DNA of 64,000 nt from Burkholderia sp. OK233. Lineage in GTDB: Bacteria > Pseudomonadota > Gammaproteobacteria > Burkholderiales > Burkholderiaceae. The position numbers and the translations under genes were made by a program. The notes beneath the pieces are model-generated. The model was given only the letters and a program-made list of their open reading frames with translations, did no database searches and was not told the origin of the DNA. Every line of letters begins with the position of its first letter. The stretch's first letter is position 1. The stretch is taken from NCBI RefSeq assembly GCF_900230185.1, contig NZ_OCSR01000001.1, positions 62,001 to 126,000 of the forward strand, given 5' to 3'. Positions 45,387-54,843 of this stretch are shown in pieces.

Positions 45387-45950
45387 CTAGCCAATATCGA
45401 TCGTGCGGCTCGCGGAACGCGGCGGCTCCTGTTTGGGCACGGTCAACGTAAGCACGCCCCTGTCAAACTTTGCGAGCGCGTGATCGGGATCCGCGTTTTC
45501 CGGCATCGGGATCGTGCGCGTGAAGGCCCCGTACGCGCGCTCAAGCCGGTAGCAGCCGTCTTCCTCGCTGTGCACGTCCTGTTTTTTCTCGCCGCGCAAC
45601 ACCAGATCTCCATCCTCTACGCTGATGTTCAGGTCCTGCCGCTCCATGCCTGGCAACTCGACCGTCACGCGCAGTACCTTCCCCTCGTCGACCACGTCAA
45701 TACGCGGCTGGAACCGCGATGAACTGAAGTCGCCAAACCATCGTTCAAGCACGCCCCTGCCTGCAAACGGATCGTGAAAGAAATCCTCCATGGCACGCCA
45801 CGGATCGCGCGGAAAAAGTCGCTGAATGTCAGGCCACGGAACGCGCGACGGTTCGCTGGCTGGCTGACTCTGCGGGCTGTCCCCATCGGGTTTGCGCCCT
45901 GACCCGCGAAGAAATTTGAAAGGGTTCCACTTTTTCAGGTCGGTGTTCAT
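45387..45950 (-). CDS. Hsp20 small heat shock protein (inverted copy of the third)
   Basis: A 187-residue sHSP, identical to the protein at 39337-39900. It lies in the opposite orientation within the right inverted-repeat arm, with GAGGAG before ATG 45950. See that entry for the domain layout. The identity extends into the 49-base spacer to tRNA-Lys, which points to recent duplication or gene conversion. Confidence 0.9.
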   Translation of the reverse strand: MNTDLKKWNPFKFLRGSGRKPDGDSPQSQPASEPSRVPWPDIQRLFPRDPWRAMEDFFHDPFAGRGVLERWFGDFSSSRFQPRIDVVDEGKVLRVTVELPGMERQDLNISVEDGDLVLRGEKKQDVHSEEDGCYRLERAYGAFTRTIPMPENADPDHALAKFDRGVLTLTVPKQEPPRSASRTIDIG

Positions 45951-46107
45951 CGTATCCTCCTCGACGGTCTGACAGGAAAACCGGATATCCGTCATTGCAC
46001 TCACACTGCAACGCTTTGGCTGACGTCCCTGGACTACCCCCCGGGGCGGTGGCGACCTCGCGGCCGCCACCGGTCTGTCTCATGTCGTCGTTGCGGGTCT
46101 TCAGGAC

Positions 46108-46515
46108 TCAGTTCGTCCGCACCTCGATGCGTCGCGGTCTTGCTTCGTCGCGGCGCGGAATGGTCAGCTTCAGCACGCCGTCCTGCAGGTTCGCGTCGAT
46201 CTTCGATGTGTCGAAATCCGGGCTCAGCGAGAACGCCCGCGCGAAATGCGGTTCACGGATTTCGGCGTGCTGCAGCCGAAGACCGGCGGGGGTCGGCACG
46301 ACCGCCTCGGCTTCGATATAAAGATTGCCGTCGTGCACCTTCACGTCGAGTTTGTCCTTTGTGAAGCCCGGCAGGTCCGCCCACAGCGTGATACCCTGGT
46401 TGTCCTCAAAAATGTCGACGGCCGGGGTCAGCGTCATCCGTCGTGCCGGCTGGTCGGCCTCGCGTGGTGCTACCGCTTTCTGGTCGCGTTCAGCGACCTG
46501 TGTCCTGTCGTTCAT
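46108..46515 (-). CDS. Hsp20 small heat shock protein (inverted copy of the second)
   Basis: A 135-residue sHSP related to 38604-39011. Differences lie mostly in the N-terminal arm (KAVAPREADQ instead of KPVARREGDQ) and at three or four core positions (MTLTP for MTITP, ENDN-type change, GFTK for GVTK). The alpha-crystallin strands are unchanged. The AAGGAGC site before ATG 46515 is conserved. Downstream, the spacer to the next sHSP gene is 157 bases. Confidence 0.9.
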   Translation of the reverse strand: MNDRTQVAERDQKAVAPREADQPARRMTLTPAVDIFEDNQGITLWADLPGFTKDKLDVKVHDGNLYIEAEAVVPTPAGLRLQHAEIREPHFARAFSLSPDFDTSKIDANLQDGVLKLTIPRRDEARPRRIEVRTN

Positions 46516-46578
46516 GGCTTGCTCCTTGAATGATTGCCACTACTGCACGGTAATGACCTTGGGTTTTGACGAGAGCAC

Positions 46579-47351
46579 GCAAATGGATGCGCTTGCTGCG
46601 GAAGCGTCAATTGGGTGACCGCTCGGGCCGCGTTCACGCCGCCAGGTCACGCGAGGGGCAATATGGGAGGACGCGCACTATGGTTTCACCGCGTAACTCA
46701 CCAGTTCGGTTGTGGTCGTCGCGGGCACACCCTTTCTGCCCAGGTGGCCTTGAAACTCCTCCCGGACTACGGTAGTGCACGAGCAGTCGCACCACCTCGC
46801 CGAGACGCCGCAGTGTCATGAGCGGGGCGAAATGAATTGACAACCTTTCTGACCCGTAAGACCAACAGCATAATCACTAGCAAACAGATAGATGCGAATT
46901 CCGGAGTAGAAACGAGCAGTTCACGAAATAAAAACGTTTGCGAGAAATATGCTTACAACAAAATAAGGAAATCCTTAGGTCTTTATGAATTTGACAATTG
47001 TTAATAGTTTTTTCTGACGGCGTATATATTATTCGCGACGTGCTAGGACCGGGTGTAATGTAATCGGTTCTGGCTGCATTAAAATATGAAGTTCGAGGCA
47101 CCAGGCGGTTCCACTGGAATTGCCAAGCAAGCAGTCTTCGACTCCCGCCGGTAGGCAATGGGCGGAGTGCCGCATATCTATTGTGCGACGGGCATACTCG
47201 TTTCTGAATAACCGGATGTTTCGCCGGCGCCGCAACGGTGCTTGCGAATGCAAGCTCGCGGGTCGTTAACTCCCATATTATGGGCTTTTCGGTTCGGGCG
47301 ATGAAATGCGTAGCATAACTAATTAGTTGAATTACGTTATTGGAGTGATAC
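46579..47351. other. No supported gene; AT-rich leader of the autotransporter
   Basis: About 770 bases. The left part is a decayed flank of the inverted repeat. From about 46860 the sequence is clearly richer in A and T than the surroundings, with no coding frame; the promoter of the autotransporter should be here. A TTGACA at 46991 has no -10 at the usual distance. Confidence 0.5.
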
Positions 47352-50300
47352 ATGACCAGCAAGTTTTTGAACAGTCAGTATGGTGTCGGTCCGGTCAGGC
47401 AATCTGGGGAGGCCTGCAGGCACAGACGCACTATTGTTCCGCGGCGAAGCGCAACCTGTCTTGCGGCCCTTGCTTATATCGCGGCGATTCCTTCATTGGC
47501 TTACGCGAATTGCACGACATCGAATAATTCGACGACGTGCGACACGAGCACCCCGTCGCCATGGGCAAGCACAATCGGGACTGGTCCGACTACCGCTTCC
47601 GGCGCAAAGGTGACGGTAGGACCGAACGCACAGATCGTGGTCGGTGATGCGACAGCGGTCGCGCTGGGCGATAACGCCACCATCGTCGTTCAGTCGGGTG
47701 CGCTCGTGCAAAACACGGCGCAGACGGGCGGCGGCACGTACGGCACCGGCTCCAACACGATCGACTTCCGAAACAACAGTACGTTGACGGTGGAGCAGGG
47801 TGCGAGTGTCATTTCGTCGGGAACTGAAGGGGATGCCGAAGCGGTCAATCCGGAGGGAACGGGCAACACTATCGTCAACAACGGGACGATTCGCGGTGTC
47901 AACAGCGCTGCGATCTGGTTTCAGAACACCACGGGCTCGAATACCGTCATCAATAATGCGACCGGCGTGATCCAGGCGCCGGGAAATGTGATGGGGGCCT
48001 CCGGCAACGGCGCGGTCGATTTCACCAACCGAGGAAAGGTGATCGGCAATCTGGTTTTCGCCGGCGGCAACGATACTTTGCGGCTTTACACCGGTTCGTC
48101 GGTGAGTGGAAGCATCAATGGAGGCGGCGGCAGCAACCTGTTGACCCTGAACGGCACCGGAACGGGCACGCTGCCGACCGGTATCACGAATTTCCAAACG
48201 CTGCAAAAGCAGGACGCCGGTACCTGGACGATCACCGGTTCCATAGGTGCGATGGGGGTGACGTCGGCGGAGGTACAGCAGGGAACGCTCGTGCTGACCG
48301 GCAACAACACGGCGTACACCGGCACGATGCTCGTCGATCAGGCGGGTATCCTCCAAGGATCGTCACAAAGCCTGCCGGGCGCGATTACTGATAACGGCCT
48401 TGTGCAATTCGCGCAACCCACGAACGGTAGCTATGCGGGACTCATTAGCGGGACGGGCTCGGTGGAGAAAGACGGCGCCGGCACGCTCACACTTGCACCG
48501 GCCGCCGCGGGCGGCAATACCTATACAGGGGGCACCGTGCTGAAGCAGGGCGTACTGTCGGTGTCCGCGGACAATGCGCTCGGCGGCACGGCCGGCGGGG
48601 TCACGTTCGACGGCGGAACGCTGCAGATCGGCAGCAGTTTCGACCTCGCAAGTACGCGCGCGTTGTCAGTGGCCGCGGGCGGCGGCACGATCGATACGCA
48701 GGGCTTCCAGTCGACGGTCGCGCAGGACGTGACCGGCACCGGATCGCTCTTCAAGACCGGCTCCGGCACGCTGACGCTCGACGGTTCGCTCATCGGCCCG
48801 ATTGACGCGGAGGTGCAGCAGGGCACGCTCGTACTCAACGGCAGCAGTGCGCAGCATACCGGCAGCGTGACGGTAGATCAGCCTGGCACGCTGCAGGCGA
48901 GCGCGCAGAGCCTGCCGTCGACGGTCACGAACAACGGTCTTGTGCAATTCGAACAGAATGTCGACGGGACATATGCCGGGCTGATCAGCGGGACGGGCGT
49001 CGTTGAGAAAGACGGGCTCGGCACGTTGACGATCGCGCCGGGCGCGGCGGGCGGCAATACGTATACCGGCGGCACGGTTCTGAAACAGGGTGTCCTGTCA
49101 GTGGCCGCCGATAATGCGCTCGGCGGCGCTACCGGTGGCGTGACCTTCGATGGCGGCACGCTGCAGTTCGGCAGCAGCTTCGATCCGGCCGGCACGCGTG
49201 CGATCTCGATCGCGGCAGGCGGCGGCACGATCGATACGCAGGCTTTTCAGTCGACCGTCACGCAGAACATCACCGGTACTGGTGCATTGACCAAGACGGG
49301 TTCGGGCACGCTGGTGCTCGATGGCACGAATACCTGGTCGGGCGGCACGACCGTGAGCGGCGGCACGCTCGCAGTCGGCGACGTGTCCACGCCCGCCGCG
49401 TCTATTGCGGGCGCGACGAGCGTGGCTGCTGGGGCGATTCTCGGCGGCTATGGCACTGTCAACGGCGACGTGACCAACAGCGGCACGCTCGCGGTTGCGA
49501 ATGCGTTGCCGCAGTTTGCCAGCGGCGCACACGGAAGTTTCACGATCAACGGCCAGCTGACGAACGCGAACCTTGTGCACGTCGGTGGTGGCCAAAGCGC
49601 CGGCAATACACTCGTCGTCAATAGTTACGTCGGCAACAGCGGGACCATTGCACTGAATACCGTGCTTGCAGGCGACAATGCGCCTTCGGACAAGCTGGTC
49701 GTGAACGGTGGCACGGCAACGGGTACGACCACGCTGAAGGTGACGAACGTGGGCGGCCAGGGCGCAGCGATTACATCGAACGGGATCCAGGTGGTGGATG
49801 CGACGAATGGGGCCACCACCGGTGCCGGCGCGTTTTCGCTCGCAGGTGGGACGATGAAGGCGGGTGCATACGAGTACTACCTCGCCAAAGGCGGCGTGAC
49901 GGCGGGCACATCGCAGGACTGGTACCTGCGCAATACCGTGCTCGCTGCGCAAAGCACGCCGGCAGGAACGGACGGCAGTGGCGCGACGCCGGTAGCAAGC
50001 ACACCCGCGCCGGGCACGCCCGCGCTTCCCGCCGCGAGTGCCGCTCCGATCACGCTCTATCGTCCGGAAGTCGCCCTGTATGCGGAGCTCCCTGCCGTCG
50101 CGCGCCAGCTCGGCATGATGCAGATCGACAACTTCCATATGCGCCAGGGCGAGCAGTCGTTGCTCACCGAAAACGGCAGCCTGCCGGCGGCTTGGGGACG
50201 CGTGTGGGGCGGTCACAGTGTGCTGTCCCAAAGCGGCGACGTCGCGCCGGATTTTTCTGGGTCAATGACGGGAGCGCAGGTCGGTCAAGACATCTACGCA

Positions 50301-51008
50301 AATACGACGGCGAGCGGTCACCGCAACCACTACGGGGTCTTCTTCGGCTTTGGACGCGCCACGGGTGATGTGAGTGGTTTCGCAGTCGGCGTGCCCGATG
50401 CCGATGTTGGCCATCTTGCGATCAATGCGTACAGCGTCGGCGGCTACTGGACGCACGTCGGACCGAGCGGGTGGTACACCGATGCGGTAGTCATGGGCAG
50501 CTCGCTGGTGATCGATCCGTCGTCGCGCGATGGGGTCAACACCACGACCCACGGAAATGCCGTAATCGGTTCCCTCGAAGGCGGTTTGCCGTTCCCGATT
50601 GGTCACGCGCTGATGCTCGAGCCGCAAGCCCAACTGGTCTGGCAACACCAGACCATCAGGGACCTCAACGACGGAATCTCGAACGTGACGTTCAGCAACG
50701 GCAATACGGCGGTCGGCCGTCTCGGCGTGAGGCTCGCTGGAGCCTACGAGGCGGCAGGCGTGACCTGGCAGCCTTATCTGCGGCTAAACGTGCTGCGTTC
50801 GTTCGGCGGTAGCGATACGGCCACGTTCGGCGGGGTGACGCCGATCAGCACGTCGGTTGGCCAGACGACCGGGCAGGTCGACGCGGGGATGGTGGCGAAG
50901 CTGACGAAGCACGGAAGCGCGTTTGCGACTGTCAGCGTCGGCACGAACCTCGGCGGGGAACACCAACGCACGGTCACTGGGAACGTCGCCGCGCGCTGGG
51001 CCTGGTAA
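47352..51008 (+). CDS. Autotransporter adhesin-type protein (type V secretion)
   Basis: A 1218-residue protein. Residues 1-52 are an extended signal peptide ending RRSATCLAALAYIAAIPSLA then YA. Residues about 53-900 are a beta-helical passenger rich in Gly, Thr and Asn with autotransporter-associated repeats (TGGGTYGTGSNTIDFRNNST and many TLVL/TLTL turns). Two repeats of about 170-180 residues at about 307-486 and 487-658 are close copies (VQQGTLVLTGNN and VQQGTLVLNGSS begin them). From about 900 (LYRPEVALYAELPAVARQLG) the C-terminal autotransporter beta-domain follows and ends VAARWAW, with the terminal aromatic residue typical of outer-membrane proteins. Adhesion or biofilm roles are family knowledge. 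Confidence 0.9.
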   Translation: MTSKFLNSQYGVGPVRQSGEACRHRRTIVPRRSATCLAALAYIAAIPSLAYANCTTSNNSTTCDTSTPSPWASTIGTGPTTASGAKVTVGPNAQIVVGDATAVALGDNATIVVQSGALVQNTAQTGGGTYGTGSNTIDFRNNSTLTVEQGASVISSGTEGDAEAVNPEGTGNTIVNNGTIRGVNSAAIWFQNTTGSNTVINNATGVIQAPGNVMGASGNGAVDFTNRGKVIGNLVFAGGNDTLRLYTGSSVSGSINGGGGSNLLTLNGTGTGTLPTGITNFQTLQKQDAGTWTITGSIGAMGVTSAEVQQGTLVLTGNNTAYTGTMLVDQAGILQGSSQSLPGAITDNGLVQFAQPTNGSYAGLISGTGSVEKDGAGTLTLAPAAAGGNTYTGGTVLKQGVLSVSADNALGGTAGGVTFDGGTLQIGSSFDLASTRALSVAAGGGTIDTQGFQSTVAQDVTGTGSLFKTGSGTLTLDGSLIGPIDAEVQQGTLVLNGSSAQHTGSVTVDQPGTLQASAQSLPSTVTNNGLVQFEQNVDGTYAGLISGTGVVEKDGLGTLTIAPGAAGGNTYTGGTVLKQGVLSVAADNALGGATGGVTFDGGTLQFGSSFDPAGTRAISIAAGGGTIDTQAFQSTVTQNITGTGALTKTGSGTLVLDGTNTWSGGTTVSGGTLAVGDVSTPAASIAGATSVAAGAILGGYGTVNGDVTNSGTLAVANALPQFASGAHGSFTINGQLTNANLVHVGGGQSAGNTLVVNSYVGNSGTIALNTVLAGDNAPSDKLVVNGGTATGTTTLKVTNVGGQGAAITSNGIQVVDATNGATTGAGAFSLAGGTMKAGAYEYYLAKGGVTAGTSQDWYLRNTVLAAQSTPAGTDGSGATPVASTPAPGTPALPAASAAPITLYRPEVALYAELPAVARQLGMMQIDNFHMRQGEQSLLTENGSLPAAWGRVWGGHSVLSQSGDVAPDFSGSMTGAQVGQDIYANTTASGHRNHYGVFFGFGRATGDVSGFAVGVPDADVGHLAINAYSVGGYWTHVGPSGWYTDAVVMGSSLVIDPSSRDGVNTTTHGNAVIGSLEGGLPFPIGHALMLEPQAQLVWQHQTIRDLNDGISNVTFSNGNTAVGRLGVRLAGAYEAAGVTWQPYLRLNVLRSFGGSDTATFGGVTPISTSVGQTTGQVDAGMVAKLTKHGSAFATVSVGTNLGGEHQRTVTGNVAARWAW

Positions 51009-51023
51009 CGACACGCTTGCGAA

Positions 51024-51064
51024 GTTCGCGGGCAGACTTAGAAGAAATAGAAGTGCCCGCGAAC
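51024..51064. terminator. Long perfect inverted repeat downstream of the autotransporter
   Basis: GTTCGCGGGCA (51024-51034) and TGCCCGCGAAC (51054-51064) are perfect 11-base arms with a 19-base loop, 16 bases after the autotransporter stop. There is no T-tract; it may act as a transcript end or stabiliser. Its right arm ends where the glycosyltransferase remnant begins. Confidence 0.55.
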
Positions 51065-51065
51065 A

Positions 51066-52082
51066 CAGCACTACCGGATTCATGTTGCTCTGAGGGCGTC
51101 ACAGCTTGCTCCGGCTGACGCAACGATACAGTGGGCGCTTGCAATGCTGCAATTGCAGCGGGGAGACTATCGAAACGGCTGGGCGAATCGCGAGGCGAGA
51201 TGGACGGGTTCGCCGGAGATGAGCGGCGCGAAGCGTCCCGATCCGGACAGGCAGTGGCGCGGCGAGGATCTGACCGGACGCACACTGTTTGTCTGGGGCG
51301 AACAGGGGTTCGGCGACGCTTTGCAGTTCGCACGCTTCATTCCGGAAATTGCGCGGCGCGTGGGAGAACGCGGCAAGCTGATCTATTGCGCTTTCGCGCC
51401 GCTATTCGAGTTATTCAAGCGCAGTCTGTCTGGCCACGGCGTCGATGTCGTGCCACACGATACAGCCCGGCTACCCAACTTTGACTTTCATATCCCGGTC
51501 GGCAGCCTGCCGCTCGCGCTTGGGATCACGCTGGACAACCTGCCGGCACCGCGCTCTTACGTTGTCGCTGACGCCCGGCGCACGATGGACTGGCGCGGGA
51601 AGCTGCATCGTGGCAGCGGCCTCAAAGTCGGGCTCGCCTGGAGCGGCAGTCGTACGCACCAGCGCAATCCGTTGCGCTCGGTGCCACCCACGCTCTTCGC
51701 GCGTGCGTTTGGCTCGCTGTCCGGTATCAAGTTCTATAGCCTGCAGGTCGACGGCGCGGACGAGGTTGCGGCAATGGCGTCCGGCGGGCTGGGGGTTATA
51801 GACTGCACGAAAGAGCTCAAGTCGTTCGACGAATCGGCAGCTCTCATCTGCAATTTCGATCTGGTTATTACCGTGTGCACATCAGTTGCTCATTTGTCGG
51901 GCGCACTGGGTGTGCCGACGTGGCTGCTGCTCGACGTAAACCCGCATTGGGTGTGGATGCTAGGGCGCGGCGACAGTCCATGGTATCCGTCGATGCGGAT
52001 TTATCGGCAGCGAGAGTATGACGACTGGTTGCCCGTTCTCGAACAGGTCAAGGCGGAACTCATGGCGATGAACTCATCGTGA
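51066..52082 (+). pseudogene. TPR-linked glycosyltransferase (GT9-like), 5'-truncated
   Basis: From about 51066 the frame reads as the end of a TPR unit (HVALRASQLAPADATIQWAL, QRGDYRNGWANREARW) and then as a GT9/heptosyltransferase-like domain: LFVWGEQGFGDALQFARFIP (residues about 48-67 from ATG 51144), GLAWSGSRTHQRNPLRSVPP and CNFDLVITVCTSVAHLSGAL with GVPTWLLLDVNPHW at the end. The in-frame start codons with a site are absent; ATG 51144 has no Shine-Dalgarno and lies inside the TPR. So the N-terminal TPR array is lost. The adjacent autotransporter could have been its substrate in an ancestral arrangement. Confidence 0.65.
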
Positions 52083-52389
52083 ACCGGACGGTATGGAAAA
52101 CACCATCCCAAAATAATTTTGGTCTCGCGCACATTCTGCCAGCAAGAGTGACAGATTCGTTCGCTCGACACGGGCGGTTGACATCTTTAATTCGCGCCCC
52201 CGGAACCTTTGGGGAACAATGCGCCGCGACATTCAATGCACGGAGATTTCGCGAGTTGACGATTCTGATAGCGCAACCTTGACATGTTTGATGCGTTCTA
52301 CGCCATGCGGGTCAGGTTGCTCGCAACCATCGCCAGCTTGAAGTGCTGGTCGACGCGCCTGATGTTAGTCGCTACCTGCCAACCATGGA
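52083..52389. other. Spacer with a palindrome and a possible transposase tail
   Basis: About 300 bases. CCAAAATAATTTTGG (52108-52122) is a palindrome with a single central base, the size of an operator. Further on the minus strand, about 52298-52375 reads VDQHFKLAMVASNLTRMA-stop, which resembles the C-terminal tail of IS5/IS1182-type transposases. No intact gene. Confidence 0.4.
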
Positions 52390-53784
52390 TCAGGCCACTT
52401 GTGTTCGGGCCGTGACTGCCGCGTTGCGTTCGACCAGAATGACGAACTGCCCCTCCTCATGAATTTCGAAGCGACGGATCTGTGCGATCTGATCGGCGGA
52501 AAGTATCTTGCCCTTCGTCATCAGCAACGTGCCGCGTGACGTCCGGAGGTCTTCCGCCAGCTTCATCCCTTCTTTCAGGTGAGATGCATCGAGACGGTCC
52601 GGTACTCCCTCTGGCGTCAGCTCAGCGTGGCGCGTTACCAGGTCAATGTATTTTTCAGAGACGACTGGGTCATAGCGTATGCCCGATTGTGCACGCACAG
52701 TGGAGGCGATCTGCCCGTCGCTCATCCTTTGTGGCGCGATCGCACCGATGCGTAAATCCTCCACGTCGCGGGCAAGTGCGAGAATGCGGGCGCCCAACGG
52801 AATGGATTCGCCGAAAAGGCCATCGGGCGTGCCACGCCCGTCGAACCGCTCGTACTGGTGACGGATCATGTCTTGCACGACGCCCAGCTGCGACACCGGG
52901 CTTAAAGCCATCTGGCACTGCAGCGGATGCAGGTGATAGAGCTTCGCTTCATGCGGGGACATCTTCGCGGTGGGCGTCTTCAGCAGTGCGTCGGGCAGAA
53001 AGAGTTTGCCAATTCCATGCAGCAGACCTGCCATCAACAGTTCGTTAGAGGCATAGTCGCTCATCCCGAGCGCCGCACCAAGTTGTCTCGCGAGTTCTCC
53101 GATCCTGGCGGAATGGCCTGGGAGGCCGCACCGCATTTCGACCATGTTCGCGCACACTTTCACCATCGTCAGAAAATTGCTTTTCAGATCCTGCTGTGCG
53201 CCTTCGAGAAACATGACGGTTTGCCTGATTTCCTCCGTGCGTGCATGAACCTCCCGTTCCAGCCCGGTGTTGAAGTCAGCCAATTTTTCGTTTTGCAACT
53301 GGAGCAGGCGGGTCAACCTTTCAGCCTCGCGCTTCAGGCTGAGTTGCTCGAACCCGCGTTGTATCGTCAGCAGAAGGTCCTGATCGTCCCACGGCTTGGG
53401 CAGGTAGTGATAGACGTGGCCTTCGTTCACCGCACGAACAACGGCATCGACTTCCGAATAACCCGTCAGCAGTATCCGGATGGCGTCGGGGCACAGAGAC
53501 TGGGCACGGGCCAGAAACTCAGCGCCGTCCATATTTGGCATTCGCATGTCTGAAATGATGATATCGACCTGCGCGGATTCAAGCAGCAGGAGGGCCTCAG
53601 CACCGCTGTTCGCGGCGAGCACCTCGTATTTCAGCGGACGGAGCAGGCGTCTGAGCGACGAAATCACCCCCGGCTCGTCGTCCACCAGTAACAGCGTGGG
53701 CACAGGAGCTTTGGGAGACTCGTGCGCCGTTGCAATTGCTTCACTCTCGTCGGGTACTTTGTCAGTCGCCTGAAGTTCGGACAT
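52390..53784 (-). CDS. Receiver + degenerate HD-GYP-type domain response regulator
   Basis: A 464-residue protein. The receiver (residues 28-145) has LLLVDDEPGV, phosphoacceptor Asp79 in IIISDMRMPNMDG, and Lys130 in YLPKPWD. A coiled-coil linker (150-195) leads to an HD-GYP/RpfG-like domain, in which the HD dyad is HG (LLHGIGK, residues 255-260) and the GYP motif reads GTP (DGRGTPDG, about 315-322). Those residues bind metals and c-di-GMP in active phosphodiesterases, so catalysis is unlikely. The start at 53784 is inferred from domain layout. It is the last gene of a four-gene signalling operon. Confidence 0.85.
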   Translation of the reverse strand: MSELQATDKVPDESEAIATAHESPKAPVPTLLLVDDEPGVISSLRRLLRPLKYEVLAANSGAEALLLLESAQVDIIISDMRMPNMDGAEFLARAQSLCPDAIRILLTGYSEVDAVVRAVNEGHVYHYLPKPWDDQDLLLTIQRGFEQLSLKREAERLTRLLQLQNEKLADFNTGLEREVHARTEEIRQTVMFLEGAQQDLKSNFLTMVKVCANMVEMRCGLPGHSARIGELARQLGAALGMSDYASNELLMAGLLHGIGKLFLPDALLKTPTAKMSPHEAKLYHLHPLQCQMALSPVSQLGVVQDMIRHQYERFDGRGTPDGLFGESIPLGARILALARDVEDLRIGAIAPQRMSDGQIASTVRAQSGIRYDPVVSEKYIDLVTRHAELTPEGVPDRLDASHLKEGMKLAEDLRTSRGTLLMTKGKILSADQIAQIRRFEIHEEGQFVILVERNAAVTARTQVA

Positions 53785-53875
53785 GAATTTTCTCGCAGAT
53801 CTGGGCGCCGCCTGCGCGTCTGAGCCAGTGAATTCGATAAAGGCTTCGCCGCATGATGCTTTGCCAAAAGGGAAG

Positions 53876-54478
53876 TTAGAACGATTCGAGGAACTGATCG
53901 AGGGCACGTTTCATTCCCTCGATGGCCGCATCCGGCAACAATATCACCATACGAGCGCCGAATCCCCCTTGTTCGAGCGTGAAGTGAATTTCGAGCAGCA
54001 GTGCAAATGCCCATCGTCCGTTGAGGAGAAACCCGTCGCTCGTCTCCGCGGCAAGTGGCAAAAGAGTCGGACCGGAGAAGCAGATGCGCCGGCCAAGCTG
54101 TTCGAATACGCTTCGAACGCAGGCGCCCACAAGCAGGTTGGCAATGTCGCACAGCACTTCGACTTCAGCGTCGGTGTTTCCGACGCCATAGCCCATCAAT
54201 TGCTGGAGTTCCCGCTGGCCATCCCTGCCGAACAGCACAATCGCCTCACCGGAAATGTCCGACTGGAATGCCTGACGCACGGGCGGAAGTTGACCGTTGT
54301 CCCGGCTCGTCAAGGCATCGCGTAGCTGGTCGATGTTCACGAGCCTGATACCGGGCACCGACAACGTAACGAATGCACCGAGGAGTTGTGCCAGTGCGGC
54401 GGCTGCCTTGCCCATCCCGACATTGCAGATTTCCTGGAGTGCATCCCGTTGCTCCTCGTTAAGAGACTGTTCATTCAT
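53876..54478 (-). CDS. CheC-like chemotaxis phosphatase
   Basis: A 200-residue protein with two CheC motifs: DALQEICNVGMGKAAAALAQ (residues about 12-31) and EVLCDIANLLVGACVRSVFE (about 105-124). Each has the E-x3-N active pair in a helix that dephosphorylates CheY-P (C/D x x x E x x N type). ATG 54478 overlaps the end of the upstream receiver gene by eight bases and has AAGGAG. With the receiver at 54471 it forms a minimal CheY-CheC pair. It is not CheX by length. Confidence 0.75.
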   Translation of the reverse strand: MNEQSLNEEQRDALQEICNVGMGKAAAALAQLLGAFVTLSVPGIRLVNIDQLRDALTSRDNGQLPPVRQAFQSDISGEAIVLFGRDGQRELQQLMGYGVGNTDAEVEVLCDIANLLVGACVRSVFEQLGRRICFSGPTLLPLAAETSDGFLLNGRWAFALLLEIHFTLEQGGFGARMVILLPDAAIEGMKRALDQFLESF

Positions 54479-54839
54479 GGAGACCGTACTCCTTGAGGAT
54501 CGGCCGAATGGCTTCAGTCGAAACGGGTTTGCTAATGAATCCAATCGCGCCGAGCGCCTTTGCGCGCGCCACTGCACCGGACTGGACGTCTGCCGATACG
54601 ACGATGACGAACGTATCGAGCCCTTCGTGCCGGATTGCCTCGAGCACTTCGAATCCGTTCATTACTGGCATGGTCAGATCGAGAAATATCACTGCGCCCT
54701 TGCCGGCGCGATACAGTTCAAGCGCTGCCGCGCCATCCGACGCCTGGGTGATGTCTACGTCCCAGTCTTCAGGCAAGGACCTGACGAGCAGCTTTCGGGC
54801 CAGCGTCGAATCATCGACAACAAGGATAGGCAAAGCCAT
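54471..54839 (-). CDS. CheY-like single-domain response regulator
   Basis: A 122-residue receiver: LVVDDSTLARKLLVRSLPED (residues 6-25) with the acidic pair, phosphoacceptor Asp54 in VIFLDLTMPVMNGFEVLEAI, the Ser/Ala pair in VIVVSADVQSGAV and the switch Lys in GFISKPVS. It ends KEYGLHE. No output domain. It overlaps the start of the CheC gene and lies four bases after the histidine kinase stop (54844), so all three are translationally linked. Its likely inputs are the adjacent kinase and its phosphatase CheC. Confidence 0.9.
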   Translation of the reverse strand: MALPILVVDDSTLARKLLVRSLPEDWDVDITQASDGAAALELYRAGKGAVIFLDLTMPVMNGFEVLEAIRHEGLDTFVIVVSADVQSGAVARAKALGAIGFISKPVSTEAIRPILKEYGLHE

Positions 54840-54843
54840 AGGT

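Larger units (their letters stand above)
45265..46578. repeat. Right arm of large inverted repeat (tRNA-Lys + Hsp20 x2)
   Basis: The mirror image of 38549-40022: tRNA-Lys (45265-45337), Hsp20 (45387-45950), shortened spacer, Hsp20 (46108-46515) and a tail that resembles the last codons of the first Hsp20 gene (SSKPKVITVQ-stop, minus strand near 46545-46578). Sequence identity is highest near the tRNA and falls toward the outer end. Confidence 0.85.

Noticed and set aside
45384..45722. Plus-strand frame of 112 codons opposite the inverted Hsp20 gene
   Set aside because: It is the exact antisense of a real Hsp20 gene and appears identically at 39565-39903 for the same reason.
46991..47030. TTGACA and TATATA near the autotransporter as a promoter
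   Set aside because: The spacing is 26 bases, too long for a sigma-70 promoter.
48272..49310. Regular repeats that could suggest a CRISPR array
   Set aside because: The repeats are long (about 170-180 residues), coding and inside an autotransporter; no short spacer-repeat pattern exists.
47493..50231. Several long minus-strand frames opposite the autotransporter
   Set aside because: They mirror the strong codon bias and repeats of the autotransporter; none has a Shine-Dalgarno or a domain.
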